Shown here: in pieces, positions 15,714-22,400 of the stretch
Numbering within the stretch: position 1 is the stretch's first letter
Layout of the letters: the number at the start of each line of letters is the position of its first letter
DNA from: CBFIDA01 sp965661085
GTDB taxonomy: Bacteria > Pseudomonadota > Gammaproteobacteria > Comchoanobacterales > Comchoanobacteraceae
Assembly (NCBI GenBank): GCA_965661085.1
Contig: CBFIDA010000015.1
Coordinates: 1 to 22,400, forward strand
Length of the DNA: 22,400 bases
Reading direction: 5' to 3'
Made by a program: the position numbers and the translations under genes
The notes under the pieces: model-generated
The model's input: only the letters and a program-made list of their open reading frames with translations
The model's database searches: none
Told to the model about the DNA's origin: nothing

Positions 15714-16295
15714 ATGTCGTTTGAATTGCCTGCTTTGCCCTATGCACCATCTGCATTGGCCCCGCTCATCTCAGAAGAAACTTTGGCATACCATCATGGC
15801 AAACACCATCGTGCCTATGTCAACAAACTCAATCAAATGGTCGAGGGCACGCCTTATGCCGACATGTCGCTTGAAGACGTTGTCTGCCAAAGTGAAGGGG
15901 GCTTATTCAACAATGCTGCGCAAGCTTGGAATCATGCATTTTACTGGCAATGTTTGAGCCCAAATACCGATCAAACCCCACAGGGCGATTGTTTGGCCAG
16001 AATTGAAAAACATTTTGGCACCTATGACGACTTTAAAGCAGCCTTTACTCAGGCAGCGCTGACCACCTTTGGTGCTGGCTGGGCTTGGTTGGTCGTCGAT
16101 GCCGACAACAACTTGGCCATTCGTTCCACCAGCAATGCTGCCACCCCAATCACCGATGGCGAAAAACCCCTTTTGACATGTGATGTCTGGGAACATGCTT
16201 ATTATGTCGATACCCGCAACGACCGTGGTGCATACTTGGAGCACTTCTGGCGCTTGACCAACTGGGCGTTTGTCGCTGAACAAATGTCTGCTTGA
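15714..16295 (+). CDS. sodB: Superoxide dismutase, iron type
   Basis: 193 aa, the FeSOD length, starting at the ATG at 15714 with AGGAG 6 nt upstream. It converts superoxide to hydrogen peroxide and oxygen in the cytosol (no signal peptide). All four metal ligands are present: H27 (in YHHGKHH), H74 (WNHAFYW), D157 and H161 (DVWEHAYY). Q70 in NNAAQAW is the residue that in FeSODs hydrogen-bonds the metal-bound solvent, which supports iron rather than manganese. A peroxiredoxin that would handle the peroxide product is 1.9 kb downstream. It has its own promoter. Confidence 0.96.
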   Translation: MSFELPALPYAPSALAPLISEETLAYHHGKHHRAYVNKLNQMVEGTPYADMSLEDVVCQSEGGLFNNAAQAWNHAFYWQCLSPNTDQTPQGDCLARIEKHFGTYDDFKAAFTQAALTTFGAGWAWLVVDADNNLAIRSTSNAATPITDGEKPLLTCDVWEHAYYVDTRNDRGAYLEHFWRLTNWAFVAEQMSA

Positions 16296-16341
16296 CATGG
16301 CGCGCGTGGTGCGGAATTTTTGTGAATTTGGGATAAATTGT

Positions 16342-17214
16342 ATGAGCCAAGACAGTGATGATGAACAGGGAGACGTATTTGGCGACGATGAAAAGTCCAG
16401 TGGTGCAGAGCTGTATCGGTCAGGTAGCGGGAATTCCTTCGCTATAGAGTCAGCACAAAAAGAATTGCCTAGCACATCGATCAATCACTTCACAGCCAGG
16501 TGGTTTTTGGCTTTGGGTTCGTATTTTTATAAGGGTAATGCAACCCATAAAGACTTAGAAAAATGGCTTTCGAAGGCCTATGCCGATGTGGCCCCAACTC
16601 TGCTGCTTGCTGTTTGTGCTGCGTTATTGTTTTTCAGCAATACTAGGCTGATTGTTGCTGCTTTTCAAGCGTGCCAGCCTGTTTTGTATTGGGGATCGCT
16701 GCTGGTGTACGGTGGATGTTCCGTCTATTTTGGTCCAGGTAAGCTCAAAGAATTCTTAGAGTCAAGTGGTTTAGATTTCAGTCAGTTTAAGCCTTGGGCC
16801 TTGCAAATTGGCTTTCTTGGCTTGTGTGCCATCTTTGCCTACGCACTGTGGCCAATCACCAGTGTTCTTTTTGTCATGCTGCCACACATGCTTTTCATGT
16901 TCTTGAATGTCACCATGGCAGGTCATTTTGTGGCGCTTTTGGACGCCATGCTTTTTATGCTTCATTGTTTTGCTGCGGTAGGCTTGGTTGTCGTTGGACA
17001 CATTGGATTTGGTCTTTCGTCAATGTTTGGATCGCCCATGGGTGCTTACGGCCGGTTTGGGCCTGACGGCTGTGCTGGCAGGTTTGGCGTATTTCATGCC
17101 GGGTCTTGGCCTGTCGCTTGCCATGACAGGCGTGGCTTCCTCAGTGTTGTTCGGTCTTTTATCAGCCAGCCTCCTTCGAGGTTGGGCGTACATCCAATGG
17201 AAGGCTTTTGTTGA
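16342..17214 (+). CDS. Multi-spanning membrane protein, N-terminal part (apparently frameshifted)
   Basis: From the ATG at 16342 (GGGA about 9 nt upstream). A hydrophilic acidic start (1-50, rich in D, E, S, G) leads to at least five hydrophobic spans, including APTLLLAVCAALLFF, VLYWGSLLVYGG, IGFLGLCAIFAYAL and VLFVMLPHMLFMFL. After about position 17000 the translation becomes Gly/Arg/His-rich and unlike a membrane protein, while the next frame (from 16988) continues as hydrophobic spans. I conclude that the real coding switches frame between 16982 and about 17040, and that the last roughly 70 residues read here are not genuine. I recognise no family. It could be a broken gene, a sequencing error, or two overlapping genes. 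Confidence 0.55.
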   Translation: MSQDSDDEQGDVFGDDEKSSGAELYRSGSGNSFAIESAQKELPSTSINHFTARWFLALGSYFYKGNATHKDLEKWLSKAYADVAPTLLLAVCAALLFFSNTRLIVAAFQACQPVLYWGSLLVYGGCSVYFGPGKLKEFLESSGLDFSQFKPWALQIGFLGLCAIFAYALWPITSVLFVMLPHMLFMFLNVTMAGHFVALLDAMLFMLHCFAAVGLVVVGHIGFGLSSMFGSPMGAYGRFGPDGCAGRFGVFHAGSWPVACHDRRGFLSVVRSFISQPPSRLGVHPMEGFC

Positions 17215-17962
17215 AGCCCCTTCCACAAAGAATGGCCTTGAAGCTTTGTCTACCAATTTTGTCCTCAACGTTGGCACCTATGGCTTGATGGCATTGTGTT
17301 GGGTATTGCCCATGTTTGTGACCATGACGCCAGTGGTGGCGCAGTCGTTGATGATGGTCTCGTGTGTGCTGCCATTGTTGCCCCATCTGGCTGTTTCGGT
17401 CTACTTTAATGCCATGCCGGACAGTAAAGACATGATGTTTGCTTTTGCTGCTGTGACGGTTGCTGTTTGTGTGATGGCACTTTCTGTGATGCCCTCTGTC
17501 TTGGCAGGCTATGTGGTGACCTTGGGCTTGCCAACAGCGATTGGTTTGGGTGTGGTCGGTGGGATCAAGCATTTACAACCGCAAGGCTCCCAAGCCATGA
17601 CAAGCTCTGATTGGTGTGTTTTTGTATTGGCCTTGTTGTGTGCCACGCTGGCCAGCGCTGGTGTGCTGATGGTCCCTGCCACAATCTTGACACAAACTCA
17701 AATCATGGCCATTGGCTTGACAGCAACGTTGTGCCTGCCATCCATGGTGGCGTATTGCACCTGGCCAGAGAAGAGAAATGCTTCGGTTAATCGCCAGGGG
17801 CAGGGTGGCGCATCGAGTTTGGGCGTAGGGTCGTCCGGCGGCGGTCGTGCGCCGTCTCCATCTGGTAGCAGGCATTCTTGTCAGGAAGATGCCAATGCAT
17901 TCTCCGCTTCTGCAAGCGGCGACGGCAAAAATGTGACCAGCCAGGGTCTCGACTATTCGTAG
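16988..17962 (+). CDS. Multi-spanning membrane protein, C-terminal part (continuation after frameshift)
   Basis: Frame opens after a TAG at 16979-16981. TTG 16988 is the first possible start, with only a weak AGG upstream; the first ATG is at 17096. It encodes about eight hydrophobic spans (for example WVLTAGLGLTAVLAGL, GLMALCWVLPMFV, FAAVTVAVCVMALSV) and then a hydrophilic Ser/Gly-rich tail of about 65 residues (from WPEKRN), a mirror of the hydrophilic N-terminus of the preceding ORF. Together they would make a protein of roughly 540 aa with hydrophilic ends. Function unknown. It ends 11 nt before a strong hairpin without a T-run. Confidence 0.55.
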   Translation: MSLDTLDLVFRQCLDRPWVLTAGLGLTAVLAGLAYFMPGLGLSLAMTGVASSVLFGLLSASLLRGWAYIQWKAFVEAPSTKNGLEALSTNFVLNVGTYGLMALCWVLPMFVTMTPVVAQSLMMVSCVLPLLPHLAVSVYFNAMPDSKDMMFAFAAVTVAVCVMALSVMPSVLAGYVVTLGLPTAIGLGVVGGIKHLQPQGSQAMTSSDWCVFVLALLCATLASAGVLMVPATILTQTQIMAIGLTATLCLPSMVAYCTWPEKRNASVNRQGQGGASSLGVGSSGGGRAPSPSGSRHSCQEDANAFSASASGDGKNVTSQGLDYS

Positions 17963-17973
17963 GAGAGATATAG

Positions 17974-18002
17974 GCATGGTGGGCTCGAGTAGCCCACCAT
18001 GC
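17974..18002. other. Perfect 12-bp stem hairpin after the split membrane-protein gene
   Basis: Positions 17974-17985 pair perfectly with 17991-18002 across the loop CGAGT. The stem is GC-rich (GCATGGTGGGCT). No run of T follows on either strand, so it is not a standard intrinsic terminator. It may stabilise the transcript's 3' end, bind a protein, or be a factor-dependent stop. Confidence 0.75.
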
Positions 18003-18125
18003 GCGGCGCTAAACTTCGCAATCACGGATGCGTCAGATTGATGGTGCGTCATGATGGCATGCACAGGAGCGCGGTAGATCCATGCTGAATGTTGCTGTGT
18101 GGATGTTGAGCCTGTTGCCTTGGGC

Positions 18126-18154
18126 TGGATTTTGCGCGATGTTTCTGTTAGACT
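18126..18154 (+). promoter_or_regulatory. Likely extended -10 promoter of the peroxiredoxin gene
   Basis: TGGATT (18126-18131), a 17-nt spacer and TAGACT (18149-18154) preceded by TG one base upstream. The -35 is poor, but the TGnTAG pattern matches the elements at 11922 and 14448. Confidence 0.45.
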
Positions 18155-18182
18155 GAATGTCCTGTTGTTTTAGGAGATGAAT

Positions 18183-18797
18183 ATGACTTGTGCAGCATCA
18201 TTGGTGGGTCGTCCTTTTGTTGATTTTACAACCTCGGCGGTTTTGGCCGATGGTCAGATTGTGGATGGTTTGAACTTTGCAGAGACGATTAAAGGTCGTT
18301 ATGCGGTGTTGTTTTTCTATCCGTTGGACTTCACATTTGTGTGTCCGTCTGAGTTGATTGCGCTCAGCAATCGTATGGATGCTTTTCGCGCACGTGACGT
18401 TGAAGTCTTTGGTGTGTCTGTGGACTCACAGTTCACCCACCACGCCTGGCGTCAAACACCCGTCAATAAAGGTGGCATTGGGCCTGTGGCTTTCACACTG
18501 TTGGCAGATGTGTCGCATGGCATTTGTCAGGCTTATGGTGTTGAGCATCCTGAAGCGCATGTGGCTTTGCGTGGTGCTTTTGTCATTGACAAAAAAGGCA
18601 TTGTACAGGCGCAGCAACTGAACAACTTGCCCATTGGGCGCAACATCGAAGAGATCATTCGCTTGGTCGATGCGGTACAATTTCATGAGCAATACGGTGA
18701 AGTCTGTCCTGCAGGCTGGCAAAAGGGAGAAGATGGCATGCGTGCCTCGCCCGATGGTGTTGCATCGTATTTGGATGCGCATGCTGAAACCTTGTAA
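18183..18797 (+). CDS. Typical 2-Cys peroxiredoxin (AhpC/TSA family)
   Basis: 204 aa from the ATG at 18183 (AGGAG 6 nt upstream; ATG 18177 directly abuts the ribosome site). It reduces hydrogen peroxide and organic peroxides in the cytosol. The peroxidatic cysteine C54 sits in FYPLDFTFVCPSE (45-57), with the active-site Thr and Pro preserved. The resolving cysteine C175 is in GEVCPAGW. The long C-terminal arm with VASYLDAH is the form called AhpC/TSA in proteobacteria. No ahpF or thioredoxin reductase is next to it, so its reductant is encoded elsewhere. A bidirectional terminator follows. Confidence 0.95.
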   Translation: MTCAASLVGRPFVDFTTSAVLADGQIVDGLNFAETIKGRYAVLFFYPLDFTFVCPSELIALSNRMDAFRARDVEVFGVSVDSQFTHHAWRQTPVNKGGIGPVAFTLLADVSHGICQAYGVEHPEAHVALRGAFVIDKKGIVQAQQLNNLPIGRNIEEIIRLVDAVQFHEQYGEVCPAGWQKGEDGMRASPDGVASYLDAHAETL

Positions 18798-18823
18798 ATC
18801 AATGCATGGACTGGGTTCAGCAT

Positions 18824-18851
18824 AAAAAAAGGGGCATCTGCCCCTTTTTTT
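18824..18851. terminator. Bidirectional intrinsic terminator between convergent genes
   Basis: Seven A, GGGGC, loop ATCT, GCCCC, seven T. It works in both directions and serves the peroxiredoxin gene (plus, stop at 18797) and the secretin gene (minus, stop at 18880). Confidence 0.93.
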
Positions 18852-18879
18852 ATGTCAGAGAGATGGGGCTGATGTGTCT

Positions 18880-20091
18880 TCATTTTGGGCTTTTTTGGAG
18901 CGTGGGGGTGATCCAAATGTACAGGCGGCGTTGTTGGCGCTGGATGTCTTGTGTGTCCAGCAAAGCATGAAACAGGGGCCATTGGCTGAGCAAGCCATGT
19001 TGTGTGTGCGTGTCGTAAGCTTCAGCGGCAAGGGTTCCTCCCAGCGCAATGGTTTGGTTGGGGCGCAGTCGCACCGTGGTGGCAATGGCGTGTGTTTGAA
19101 TGATGGGGGTGCCTTGTTGGTGGCTTTGGATGCGTTCTTGTTTGCTGTCGATGTGCAACTCAATCCAGCCATCCTTCAGCAAGTAGGGTGTGAGGTGTAA
19201 ACTGAGTGAAATGGGCTTGAAAGTGGTCTGGAGACTGCCCCGACTGTTTTTTGTGACAAAAGGGTATAAAATGCCTGTTTTGAATTGAGCAGGTTGGCCA
19301 TCTTGTGTCACCAGGTGTGGGGAGGCAATGGTATGGGCGTGTCCTGCTTGGCTCATGTGCGATAAAAACACACGCAATGCCTGCTGCATGGACCATGCAC
19401 CCATCGTATGTGTCAACCAATGCTGAGCCGTTTTTGTGGACCACTGCTTCAATGTTTTGGCTTGAAGCAGTTTTTGTGTGGTGTTGTGTAGACCCAGTTG
19501 CTGTTGGCCAATGGTGTCAAGGAGCACCCAGCTGACATCACAGGCGATCACGGCAGGCGTTTGATCCATGGTGTGCAGCATGGTTTGTAACCGATGCGCT
19601 TCTTGTTGTGTGCCCCAGAGCACCACTTGTGTTGGGTGATGACCTGGTGTCACGTGGCTGGGTGCCGCCAAATGTTTTTGCCACATGACCCAAAAGGGGG
19701 CATCTTTTGGCAATGTGGTGTGCTGTAAGGTGAAGATGCGTGTTGTTCTGAGGGGTTTGGCGGTCAGTGTGAGTGTATGAGCCTGCCATGTTGCCGTGCA
19801 ATGACAATGCGCCAAAGTTTGTTGCCATGCTTCATGCCATGGCAAACCTGACCAGTGCACATCGAGGTACTGTGGTGGGGTGGGCATGTGGATCAGGTTG
19901 ATGTGATGCTGTCTGGCCAAGCGGGTCAGCAATGCCTGACATGTGGTATGGCTTTGATCCAGTGTGATGTGCGTGACGTTGGCATGCGGTGGTTCAAAGG
20001 GGTTGTGGTTTTGTTTTAAGGGTGTGAGATGGCCCATGCCCCACATGGGCAGGGCGATCAGGCATAGCGTCATGGTCCAATTTTTATGCAT
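18880..20091 (-). CDS. Short secretin, HofQ/PilQ type
   Basis: 403 aa, close to E. coli HofQ and much shorter than PilQ of piliated bacteria. Secretins form the outer-membrane ring for type IV pili or DNA uptake. Seen: an N-terminal signal-like segment (5-20), an STN/N0-like domain (about 40-110), a second N-domain (115-180), and the secretin core with LLDTIGQQQLGL (190-201), ASPHLVTQDGQPAQFKTG (256-273) and SLSLHLTPYL (295-304). RLRPNQTIALGGTL (341-354) also matches the family. It is very rich in His and Gln. The start at 20091 has AAGG 8 nt upstream. It directly follows two small membrane-anchored proteins, the usual HofN-HofO-HofQ order, but no ATPase, pilin or PilM-type gene is visible. 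Confidence 0.85.
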   Translation of the reverse strand: MHKNWTMTLCLIALPMWGMGHLTPLKQNHNPFEPPHANVTHITLDQSHTTCQALLTRLARQHHINLIHMPTPPQYLDVHWSGLPWHEAWQQTLAHCHCTATWQAHTLTLTAKPLRTTRIFTLQHTTLPKDAPFWVMWQKHLAAPSHVTPGHHPTQVVLWGTQQEAHRLQTMLHTMDQTPAVIACDVSWVLLDTIGQQQLGLHNTTQKLLQAKTLKQWSTKTAQHWLTHTMGAWSMQQALRVFLSHMSQAGHAHTIASPHLVTQDGQPAQFKTGILYPFVTKNSRGSLQTTFKPISLSLHLTPYLLKDGWIELHIDSKQERIQSHQQGTPIIQTHAIATTVRLRPNQTIALGGTLAAEAYDTHTQHGLLSQWPLFHALLDTQDIQRQQRRLYIWITPTLQKSPK

Positions 20092-20092
20092 A

Positions 20093-20494
20093 TCAATGGC
20101 CTTGGTTCAGTGTCAATACAATGCGCAGGCGCTGTCCTAGAGTGTTGGCCACAGGAGTGATGTCCAGTGATTGGACATCTGGCGTGCATGTGGCATGGGT
20201 GTTGAGGATGTGCCACCAAGTGGCCATGTCGGTTGTCAGTGTGATGTGTAATTGTTGCTTGATCGTGAGGGCTTGTGCCGGTGGCAGTGTGTTGAGCACG
20301 GCAAGCCATGAACAGTTGGGGCGCCTGAGGCGTGGCGGGTTGAGAGGTAAGGGCTGTTGAGTCATGGTGTGTTGCATGGGTTGGTTCCAAATGTAACCGT
20401 ACGTTGCCAAAGTGAAGGTGGTGCAGGCAAGCATGAAAGCAATGCCATAGCTTGGCAACTGTGTGTGTAGGGTGCGTATTCTGTGCATGCGCAT
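20093..20494 (-). CDS. Small single-span protein in the PilO/HofO position
   Basis: 133 aa with a short basic N-terminus (MRMHRIRTLH), one membrane span (about 16-33) and a periplasmic part. The ending, with WWHILNTH, SLDITPVANT and LRIVLTLNQ, has the alternating beta pattern seen at the end of PilO/GspM-type inner-membrane proteins. The assignment rests mostly on position just before the secretin. Start at 20494 follows the preceding stop by 3 nt; its stop lies 1 nt before the secretin ATG, so the cluster is tightly coupled. A longer overlapping frame (20070-20579) looks compositionally wrong and is taken as a shadow. Confidence 0.6.
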   Translation of the reverse strand: MRMHRIRTLHTQLPSYGIAFMLACTTFTLATYGYIWNQPMQHTMTQQPLPLNPPRLRRPNCSWLAVLNTLPPAQALTIKQQLHITLTTDMATWWHILNTHATCTPDVQSLDITPVANTLGQRLRIVLTLNQGH

Positions 20495-20497
20495 GCA

Positions 20498-20941
20498 TCA
20501 TATGGCGCCACAATGCCAATCCAAAACATAGGGTTTGGATGGCATGTGGTTGATGTGAGGCGGTTGGCACTGAGGCCATGGGGCATGCAGTGTTTCAGAG
20601 GGGATGCTGTCCGTGTGCCATGTTACTAAGGTGTGATGAGGGGTCCATTGATAGTGGGTGGTGCGCATGTTGGCGCGATGCGTGCTGATGGCCAATGACT
20701 TAAAAATTCTTTTTTGGTGGTGCCAAAAAGATGTTGGCCGAATGGGCTTGAGGCAATAAGCGGTGTCTGATGTGGGGCTGATGGGGTCTCTCATGGGTTG
20801 CGCTTGTGTTTGTGAAAAGTAGGCCATCACCAAAGTTTGAGAAATCAAAATGCTCATGCCCAAATGTTTGGCGCGTGGGTGGCTCATTTTGGCTTGGGTG
20901 CAGCGAATCAAACGCCACAACAGATCCGCACGATGCTTCAA
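20498..20941 (-). CDS. Small single-span protein in the PilN/HofN position, TTG start
   Basis: 147 aa. The start is TTG at 20941-20939, chosen because a perfect GGAGGAG (20955-20949) lies 7 nt upstream, the strongest ribosome site in the cluster. A basic cytoplasmic N-terminus (1-27) is followed by one membrane span (about 28-45) and a hydrophilic periplasmic part rich in His, Pro and Trp. I do not recognise the sequence. Its topology and position, first in the secretin cluster, fit HofN/PilN, but the INLLPWR-type motif that binds PilM is missing, and no PilM gene lies upstream. It could also be lineage-specific. Confidence 0.5.
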   Translation of the reverse strand: MKHRADLLWRLIRCTQAKMSHPRAKHLGMSILISQTLVMAYFSQTQAQPMRDPISPTSDTAYCLKPIRPTSFWHHQKRIFKSLAISTHRANMRTTHYQWTPHHTLVTWHTDSIPSETLHAPWPQCQPPHINHMPSKPYVLDWHCGAI

Positions 20942-20968
20942 AACATGACTCCTCCGTGTGATGATAAA

Positions 20969-21010
20969 GACATTGGGGCAGTGAATTTGGTTGGGTCGGA
21001 CCCCAATGTC
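20969..21010. repeat. 10-bp perfect inverted repeat in the leader of the secretin cluster
   Basis: GACATTGGGG (20969-20978) and CCCCAATGTC (21001-21010), separated by 22 nt. It lies 14-69 bp upstream of the cluster's ribosome site on the minus strand. It could be an operator for a dimeric regulator or an RNA hairpin controlling the cluster. No T-run follows. Confidence 0.7.
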
Positions 21011-21229
21011 GTATTCAGGTTAAAATGTTGCTTTTAAAACGACAATACAGTAGATGCCCTGTGTCATCATGGGGTGTTTGTCAGGCAATGCCAGCGAATG
21101 GGGTGCTTGTGGTGTTTGTGTGGCAGTTTTTTCTTCGGGGTGTTTTTGTCTAGTTCTCTGAAAAAAAACATCAAATTTTGATTGTGTGGGGATGGTCAGA
21201 AATTAATGAAAAAAAAACACACTTAAAGC

Positions 21230-21257
21230 TTGACTCAAAATAATTTGGTGATAGTAT
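21230..21257 (+). promoter_or_regulatory. Ribosomal RNA operon promoter
   Basis: TTGACT (21230-21235), a 16-nt spacer and TAGTAT (21252-21257) preceded by TG one base upstream. The 16-nt spacing is typical of rRNA promoters. The leader to 16S would be about 140-150 nt. Confidence 0.65.
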
Positions 21258-21283
21258 GACACTCATTCCCTGATATTTGGGAT

Positions 21284-21330
21284 TGTTATTGAACAACTGA
21301 ATCAACTCACAAAGTAATTTGTGTGGGCGC
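21284..21330 (+). promoter_or_regulatory. rRNA leader antitermination region (boxA-like and conserved GTGTGGGC segment)
   Basis: TGTTATTGAACA (21284-21295) matches E. coli boxA TGCTCTTTAACA at 9 of 12 bases. About 25 nt on, TTTGTGTGGGCGC corresponds to the CTGTGTGGGCAC segment that follows boxA in enterobacterial rRNA leaders. This element lets RNA polymerase resist Rho in rRNA operons. Confidence 0.5.
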
Positions 21331-21360
21331 TTGAAAATTTTTTTGAATGCCAGATATAAA

Positions 21361-21398
21361 GCAAGCTTTGCTTGCAGACATATGTGACCTTTGGTCAC
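21361..21398 (+). other. Two consecutive small hairpins just before 16S rRNA
   Basis: GCAAGC-TTT-GCTTGC (21361-21375) and GTGACC-TTT-GGTCAC (21384-21398), each a perfect 6-bp stem with a TTT loop, 8 nt apart. They sit where the 5' strand of the 16S processing stem and RNase cut sites should be. Confidence 0.7.
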
Positions 21399-21407
21399 GA
21401 CAAACTT

Positions 21408-22400
<993 letters not shown>

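Larger units (their letters stand above)
20942..21407. other. Intergenic region between secretin cluster and rRNA operon
   Basis: 466 bp between divergently oriented units. It holds the GGAGGAG ribosome site of the minus-strand cluster, an inverted repeat (20969-21010), a T- and G-rich stretch near 21060-21170 with no feature seen, and the plus-strand rRNA promoter and leader (from 21230). No ORF was supported. Confidence 0.6.

Noticed and set aside
20070..20579. 169-codon minus frame overlapping the two small secretin-cluster genes
   Set aside because: Extremely His/Thr/Ala-rich, no ribosome site at its start, and it overlaps three better-supported genes.

Overview
The window looks like chromosome from a Gammaproteobacterium. 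The partial 16S rRNA at the right end (21408-22400) has the gammaproteobacterial 5' signature, and several stretches, including the last bases read, resemble Legionellales sequences I remember. That placement is from memory, not an alignment. Genes use ATG, GTG and TTG starts with clear AGGAG-type ribosome binding sites. Several sigma70 promoters with 16-17 nt spacers can be read directly.

Left part (1-2672, minus strand): a CoA-thioester hydrolase of the 3-hydroxyisobutyryl-CoA hydrolase type, cut by the window edge. It overlaps by four bases (ATGA) the end of a double-ATPase ABC protein of the peptide-transporter class. Positions 3007-5714 (plus) hold a two-gene cassette behind a near-consensus promoter: a protein with the S-adenosylhomocysteine hydrolase fold but replaced catalytic residues, then a SAM-dependent methyltransferase-like protein. 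This stretch looks more AT-rich than the rest and is the best candidate for an undescribed system. A PAS hybrid sensor kinase with a receiver domain follows (5959-7821).

Middle (7971-16295): tyrS (minus) faces two tandem paralogous outer-membrane proteins, each with its own promoter. Their ends are nearly identical and four internal segments are highly variable. Then come a YgjP-type metallohydrolase, an M23 murein peptidase, anmK, an SpmA/SpmB pair and an iron-type superoxide dismutase. TyrS, the M23 peptidase and AnmK form a gene neighbourhood I recall from Pseudomonas; here the porin-like genes and ygjP sit inside it. M23 plus AnmK suggests cell-wall cutting and recycling.

Right part (16342-22400): a multi-spanning membrane protein apparently split by a frameshift, a 2-Cys peroxiredoxin, and a convergent minus-strand cluster of a short HofQ/PilQ-type secretin with two small membrane-anchored proteins (a remnant or minimal type IV pilus/DNA-uptake module). 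The rRNA operon promoter, leader and the first two-thirds of 16S close the window. No CRISPR array, tRNA, transposase or phage gene was seen.
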